Assembly: GCA_947631655.1 (NCBI GenBank)
Contig: CANRME010000056.1
Span: 1-8,139 of the forward strand
From: an uncultured Bacilli bacterium
GTDB lineage: Bacteria; Bacillota_I; Bacilli_A; RF39; UBA660
DNA: 8,139 bases
Direction of reading: 5' to 3'
In this document: piece by piece, positions 5,176 through 8,139 of the stretch
Numbering within the stretch: the first letter of the stretch is position 1
Layout of the letters: each line of letters opens with the position of its first letter
The notes under the pieces: model-generated
What the model was told of the DNA's origin: nothing
The model's input: the letters and a program-made list of their open reading frames with translations, nothing else
The model's database searches: none
Made by a program: the position numbers and the translations under genes

Positions 5176-5220
5176 TTCTTAAATATAGTTATACTTCATA
5201 CATTTAATATGTAAGGAGGA
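5176..5220 (+). promoter_or_regulatory. Weak promoter candidate and distant ribosome binding site of the Ca2+-ATPase gene
   Basis: TTCTTA (5176-5181), 17-nt spacer, TACATT (5199-5204) is a modest sigma-A match. The interrupted palindrome TACAT-TTAAT-ATGTA (5199-5213) overlaps the -10 and the ribosome binding site. AAGGAGGA (5213-5220) is nearly perfect, but it stands 16 nt before the ATG at 5237, longer than the usual 5-9. Confidence 0.35.
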
Positions 5221-5236
5221 TTTCGTAACAATTATT

Positions 5237-7828
5237 ATGAACGGACTATCTAATAATGAAGTTAGTATGAGTCGTAAGAAGTATGGTAGTAATGAAATAA
5301 TAAGAACAAATAAAAATAGTTTTATTCACTTACTTTTAGAATCTCTAGGAGATCCTATTATAAAGATATTACTTATAGCATTAGCTATTAAAGTAGTAGT
5401 ATTATTTGAATATTTTGATTGGTTTGAAACTATAGGAATTTTAATTGCTATTTTTTTAGCATCTTTTATTTCGAGTATTAGTGAATATGGTAGTGAAAAA
5501 GCTTTTACAAGATTACAGGAAGAAGCGAGTCGTACTACTTGTAAAGTAAAAAGAAATGGTGTTATAGAAGAGATATTAGAAAAAGATGTCGTAGTTGGTG
5601 ATATTGTTATTTTAAATGCGGGTGATAAAGTACCAGCGGATGGTTATTTAATAAAGGGTAATTTATCAGTAAGTGAAAAAGACTTAAACGGGGAAAGTAA
5701 AGAGATTAAAAAAACTAGTACTAATAGTGAGATAAATATTAGAGAAGAAACTATGATATATCGTTCATCTATTATTTATGATGGAGAAGCCATAATGAAA
5801 GTAACTGCTGTGGGTACTAGTACAACCTATGGTAAATTAGCTTTAGAAATTCAAGAAAAAGAACCAGATAGTCCTTTAAAAATCCGCTTAAGAGGTTTAG
5901 CTAAATTTATTAGTAAAATTGGTTATGTGGGGGCGGCTTTAGTTACGATTTCCTATTTATTTTCCAAGATAGTTATTGATAATAATTTTAATCCTACTTT
6001 AATAATGGGAACTTTATCTAATTTTCAAGTAATGTTTAGTTATTTAATATATGCTTTAACTTTAGTAGTTACCGTAATAGTAGTAGCAGTACCTGAAGGA
6101 CTTCCGATGATGATTACTTTAGTATTATCTTCTAATATGAAAAGAATGTTAAAAGAACATGTTTTAGTAAGAAAGTTAGTAGGGATAGAAACGGCGGGGA
6201 GTTTAAATGTGTTACTTACGGATAAAACAGGAACAATTACGGAAGGTAATTTAAGAGTAACTAATTTTATAGATACTAATTTTATTGTTTATAAAAATTT
6301 AAAGGGGATAAGCGACGTTAAATACTTAGATATTTTAAATACTTCATTATCTTATAACAATTCTAGTAGTATAGCATTAGATGGTAGTGTTATTGGTAGT
6401 AATCAAACGGATAAGGCTTTACTTTCTTTTGTCGGTATTAATAAAGGTAGTAAAAAAATAATAAGTAAAGAAACTTTTAATAGTAGTAAAAAATATAGTA
6501 GTGTTACAATAGAAGGTAATATCACTTATTTTAAAGGAGCTCCAGAGGTACTAATACCTAAATGTAGTTATAGCTATAATTCTTTAACTAAGAAACGGAT
6601 AGATAGAGAAAAGGTAAATCAAACAATTAATTATTATGCTTCTAGAAATGCAAGAGTTTTAGTATTAGCGATGAAAGATAATTATGTAGCAGGTAGCTTA
6701 GATAATTTAACTTTTTTAGGGATTATTGTTATTGAAGATGAAATAAGAAAAGAAAGTTATGATGCTGTTAAGACAATTAAGGGAGCAGGTATTAATGTAA
6801 TTATGGTTACCGGAGATGCTTTGTTAACAGCAAAGGAGATTGCTAAAAGAGTAGGGATAATTTCAAGTGAAAAAGATATTGCGATTACAAGCACAGATTT
6901 AGCTAAATTAACGGATGAGGAAATAATAAAGATTTATCCTAATTTAAAGGTTATTGCTAGAGCGCTTCCAAGTGATAAGAGTAGGTTAGTAAAAGTTTTA
7001 GAAAGTAGTAATCTTGTGGTAGGGATGACGGGGGACGGAGTAAACGATGCACCGGCTTTAAAGAAAGCAAATGTCGGTTTTGCCATGGGTAGTGGAACCG
7101 AGGTTAGTAAGGAGGCTTCGGATATTGTAATCTTAGATGATAATATTGCTTCTATTTCGAAAGCGATTCTTTATGGAAGAACGATATTTAAAAGTATAAG
7201 AAAATTTATAATTTACCAATTAACTGTTAATATGGCCGCTTTAGTAGTAGCGATTATCGGACCTTTAATTGGGGTATCAACACCAGTTACGATTATTCAA
7301 ATGTTATGGATTAATATGATTATGGATACATTTGCGGGGGTAGCATTTTCTTTTGAACCACCACTTGAAGAATATATGAGTGAACCTCCTAAAGATAAAG
7401 ATGAACCAATAATGTCTTCTTATATGTTAAGTCAGATAATATTTACAGGAGCTTATTCCAGTATTTTATGTATTTTATTTTTAAAACTTCCGATATTTAA
7501 AATGTTTATAAGAAGTGAGAGTGAATACTTTATGACCGCTTATTTTGCTTTATTTATCTTTATTGGAATATTTAATGCCTTTTCTGCTAGGACGACAAGA
7601 TATAATTTACTAGCTAATTTATTACAAAATAAAGTATTTTTAACAATATTTTGTATGATTAGTATAGTTCAAGTATATTTAATTTATTTTGGAGGAGATT
7701 TATTTAGAACTTATGGTTTATTACCTTTAGAATTAATCTTTGTAACAATACTTGCTTTTAGTGTGGTTCCTATAGATTTTATAAGAAAACGTTTACTTAA
7801 ATATTTTAAGATAAAAAGAGTAGTGTAA
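5237..7828 (+). CDS. PMCA-type (P2B) calcium-transporting P-type ATPase
   Basis: 863-aa membrane pump that should export Ca2+ at the cost of ATP. In order: cation-ATPase N-terminal motif LSNNEVSMSRKKYGSNEI; membrane helices M1-M2 (~41-80); A domain with NGES (151-154, dephosphorylation Glu153); M3-M4 (~225-300) with the ion-binding PEGLP (286-290); phosphorylation motif DKTGT with Asp329; nucleotide domain KGAPE (433-437); TGD (525-527); hinge TGDGVNDAP (598-606); M5 QLTVN with Asn665; M6 NMIMD (693-697); four more hydrophobic segments to ~850. The M5 position of the SERCA site-I glutamate is Ala668, and M6 reads LWINMIMDTFAG, as in plasma-membrane pumps, so one Ca2+ per cycle is expected. 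No C-terminal calmodulin-binding extension is present. The Thr of TGES is Asn151. ATG at 5237 is the first usual start after AAGGAGGA; its spacing is long and upstream in-frame ATT codons cannot be excluded. Confidence 0.95.
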   Translation: MNGLSNNEVSMSRKKYGSNEIIRTNKNSFIHLLLESLGDPIIKILLIALAIKVVVLFEYFDWFETIGILIAIFLASFISSISEYGSEKAFTRLQEEASRTTCKVKRNGVIEEILEKDVVVGDIVILNAGDKVPADGYLIKGNLSVSEKDLNGESKEIKKTSTNSEINIREETMIYRSSIIYDGEAIMKVTAVGTSTTYGKLALEIQEKEPDSPLKIRLRGLAKFISKIGYVGAALVTISYLFSKIVIDNNFNPTLIMGTLSNFQVMFSYLIYALTLVVTVIVVAVPEGLPMMITLVLSSNMKRMLKEHVLVRKLVGIETAGSLNVLLTDKTGTITEGNLRVTNFIDTNFIVYKNLKGISDVKYLDILNTSLSYNNSSSIALDGSVIGSNQTDKALLSFVGINKGSKKIISKETFNSSKKYSSVTIEGNITYFKGAPEVLIPKCSYSYNSLTKKRIDREKVNQTINYYASRNARVLVLAMKDNYVAGSLDNLTFLGIIVIEDEIRKESYDAVKTIKGAGINVIMVTGDALLTAKEIAKRVGIISSEKDIAITSTDLAKLTDEEIIKIYPNLKVIARALPSDKSRLVKVLESSNLVVGMTGDGVNDAPALKKANVGFAMGSGTEVSKEASDIVILDDNIASISKAILYGRTIFKSIRKFIIYQLTVNMAALVVAIIGPLIGVSTPVTIIQMLWINMIMDTFAGVAFSFEPPLEEYMSEPPKDKDEPIMSSYMLSQIIFTGAYSSILCILFLKLPIFKMFIRSESEYFMTAYFALFIFIGIFNAFSARTTRYNLLANLLQNKVFLTIFCMISIVQVYLIYFGGDLFRTYGLLPLELIFVTILAFSVVPIDFIRKRLLKYFKIKRVV

Positions 7829-7833
7829 AATAA

Positions 7834-7870
7834 AAAATTAACTGGTGTCAAATTGTCACCAGTTAATTTT
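7834..7870 (+). terminator. Strong intrinsic terminator after the Ca2+-ATPase gene
   Basis: Perfect 14-bp inverted repeat, AAAATTAACTGGTG (7834-7847) with CACCAGTTAATTTT (7857-7870), loop 9 nt. The A/T-rich outer pairs supply a T-tract on either strand. It begins 5 bp after the TAA. Confidence 0.85.
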
Positions 7871-8020
7871 ACTCATTTAAAGAAACATTTTAAAAAGTAT
7901 ATCTATAATTCTTTTTTAATAATACAAAATTTTTGTAATTTTAGTATTGTATAATTTAATGTTCCTTTACAAATATATAATATCATATAATATTTTTATT
8001 TTCAATAACTTTTTTGCAAA
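7871..8020. other. AT-rich intergenic stretch without a supported gene
   Basis: Between the ATPase terminator and the next promoter I see no coding region. It holds one perfect 15-bp palindrome, TACAAAA-T-TTTTGTA (7923-7937), and a TATAAT (7950-7955) without an acceptable -35. The open frame running through it has no ribosome binding site and the composition of random AT-rich DNA. Confidence 0.6.
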
Positions 8021-8036
8021 AAATAACTTGTTATTT
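8021..8036. promoter_or_regulatory. Palindrome covering the -35 of the last promoter (operator candidate)
   Basis: AAATAAC-TT-GTTATTT, a perfect 7-bp inverted repeat with 2-nt centre. It covers the -35 TTGTTA at 8028-8033. A second smaller repeat, TTGTT-GTA-AACAA (8035-8047), lies in the promoter spacer. Position suggests a repressor site; the regulator is unknown. Confidence 0.4.
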
Positions 8037-8056
8037 GTTGTAAACAAGAGTATAAT
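8028..8056 (+). promoter_or_regulatory. Sigma-A promoter of the gene starting at 8132
   Basis: TTGTTA (8028-8033), 17-nt spacer, perfect TATAAT (8051-8056). Transcription would start near 8063, giving a leader of about 68 nt. Confidence 0.65.
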
Positions 8057-8063
8057 TATCTAT

Positions 8064-8131
8064 AGGAGTATTCTATGTGAGTGCTACCTCCTTTCTTTCT
8101 TATTTTATTCTTCTATTGAAAGGAGGAGTAC
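8064..8131 (+). promoter_or_regulatory. Structured leader: start-stop mini-ORF plus hairpin sequestering the ribosome binding site
   Basis: The leader begins with its own ribosome binding site AGGAG (8064-8068), 6 nt before ATG TGA (8075-8080), a start codon followed at once by a stop. From the next base, 8081-8095 can pair with 8118-8131: nine perfect pairs CCTCCTTTC/GAAAGGAGG, one bulged A (8086), then five further pairs including one G-U. That buries the strong AAAGGAGG (8119-8126) and every base up to the ATG at 8132. The loop is 22 nt and pyrimidine-rich. Alternative short frames also use the first binding site: GTG at 8077 (open to the window end) and GTG at 8081 (MLPPFFLILFFY, ending at 8117-8119). 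The design resembles translation attenuators of inducible genes; the signal is unknown. Confidence 0.6.
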
Positions 8132-8139
8132 ATGATGAA
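8132..8139 (+). CDS. Start of a gene cut off by the window end
   Basis: Only ATG ATG AA is present. It is called a gene start because of the very strong AAAGGAGG (8119-8126) at good spacing, the near-consensus promoter upstream and the structured leader. Either of the two ATG codons may be used. The product cannot be guessed from the sequence shown. Confidence 0.55.

Noticed and set aside
7947..8135. 62-codon plus-strand frame in the last intergenic region
   Set aside because: No ribosome binding site, random AT-rich translation, and it runs across the promoter and leader hairpin.

Overview
The window reads as a piece of a low-GC, Gram-positive-type chromosome: a member of the Bacillota or of the closely related Mollicutes-like gut Bacilli. 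The evidence is very AT-rich coding DNA, strong AGGAGG-type ribosome binding sites, textbook sigma-A promoters (for example TTGACA-N17-TATTAT), a fermentative L-lactate dehydrogenase, and compact intergenic regions with hairpin terminators. TGA acts as a stop (it ends the antitoxin gene) and Trp is TGG throughout, so the standard bacterial code applies and this is not a Mycoplasma-type code. No species is assigned.

Layout. (1) 1-408, +: 3' part of L-lactate dehydrogenase, with a hairpin terminator overlapping its stop and converging with (2). (2) 410-1994, -: a 346-aa uncharacterised soluble protein and, upstream of it, a 156-aa membrane-anchored extracytoplasmic protein; each has its own promoter. 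(3) 2116-2787, +: an autoregulated DinJ/YafQ-type toxin-antitoxin operon with promoter, operator palindrome and terminator. (4) 2835-2983, -: a tRNA-Asn(GUU) gene with its own promoter and terminator, carrying an unusual C55. (5) 3020-3262, -: an 80-aa XRE-type regulator, divergent from (6), with a palindrome between them. (6) 3382-5157, +: a 591-aa membrane-anchored protein with a C-terminal formylglycine-generating-enzyme-like (C-type-lectin fold) domain. (7) 5237-7828, +: a PMCA-type (P2B) calcium-pumping ATPase, then a strong terminator. (8) 7871-8139: an AT-rich intergenic region leading into a new promoter and a structured leader. The leader carries a start-stop mini-ORF followed by a 14-bp hairpin that buries the Shine-Dalgarno of a gene cut off by the window end.

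Two things stand out. First, the last ~45 residues of the 591-aa surface protein have the position, composition and codon character of a variable region of a diversity-generating retroelement (DGR) target: low in A, rich in GC, and inside the lectin-fold tip just before a conserved SFRVVL end. No reverse transcriptase or template repeat lies in this window, so this would be a remote target. Second, the leader at 8064-8131 looks like a translation attenuator controlled by a minimal (AUG-stop) or very short leader ORF.

The genes do not form one pathway. The window is ordinary housekeeping sequence (lactate fermentation, Ca2+ export, tRNA) interrupted by accessory functions (toxin-antitoxin, surface recognition protein with divergent regulator, unknown genes).
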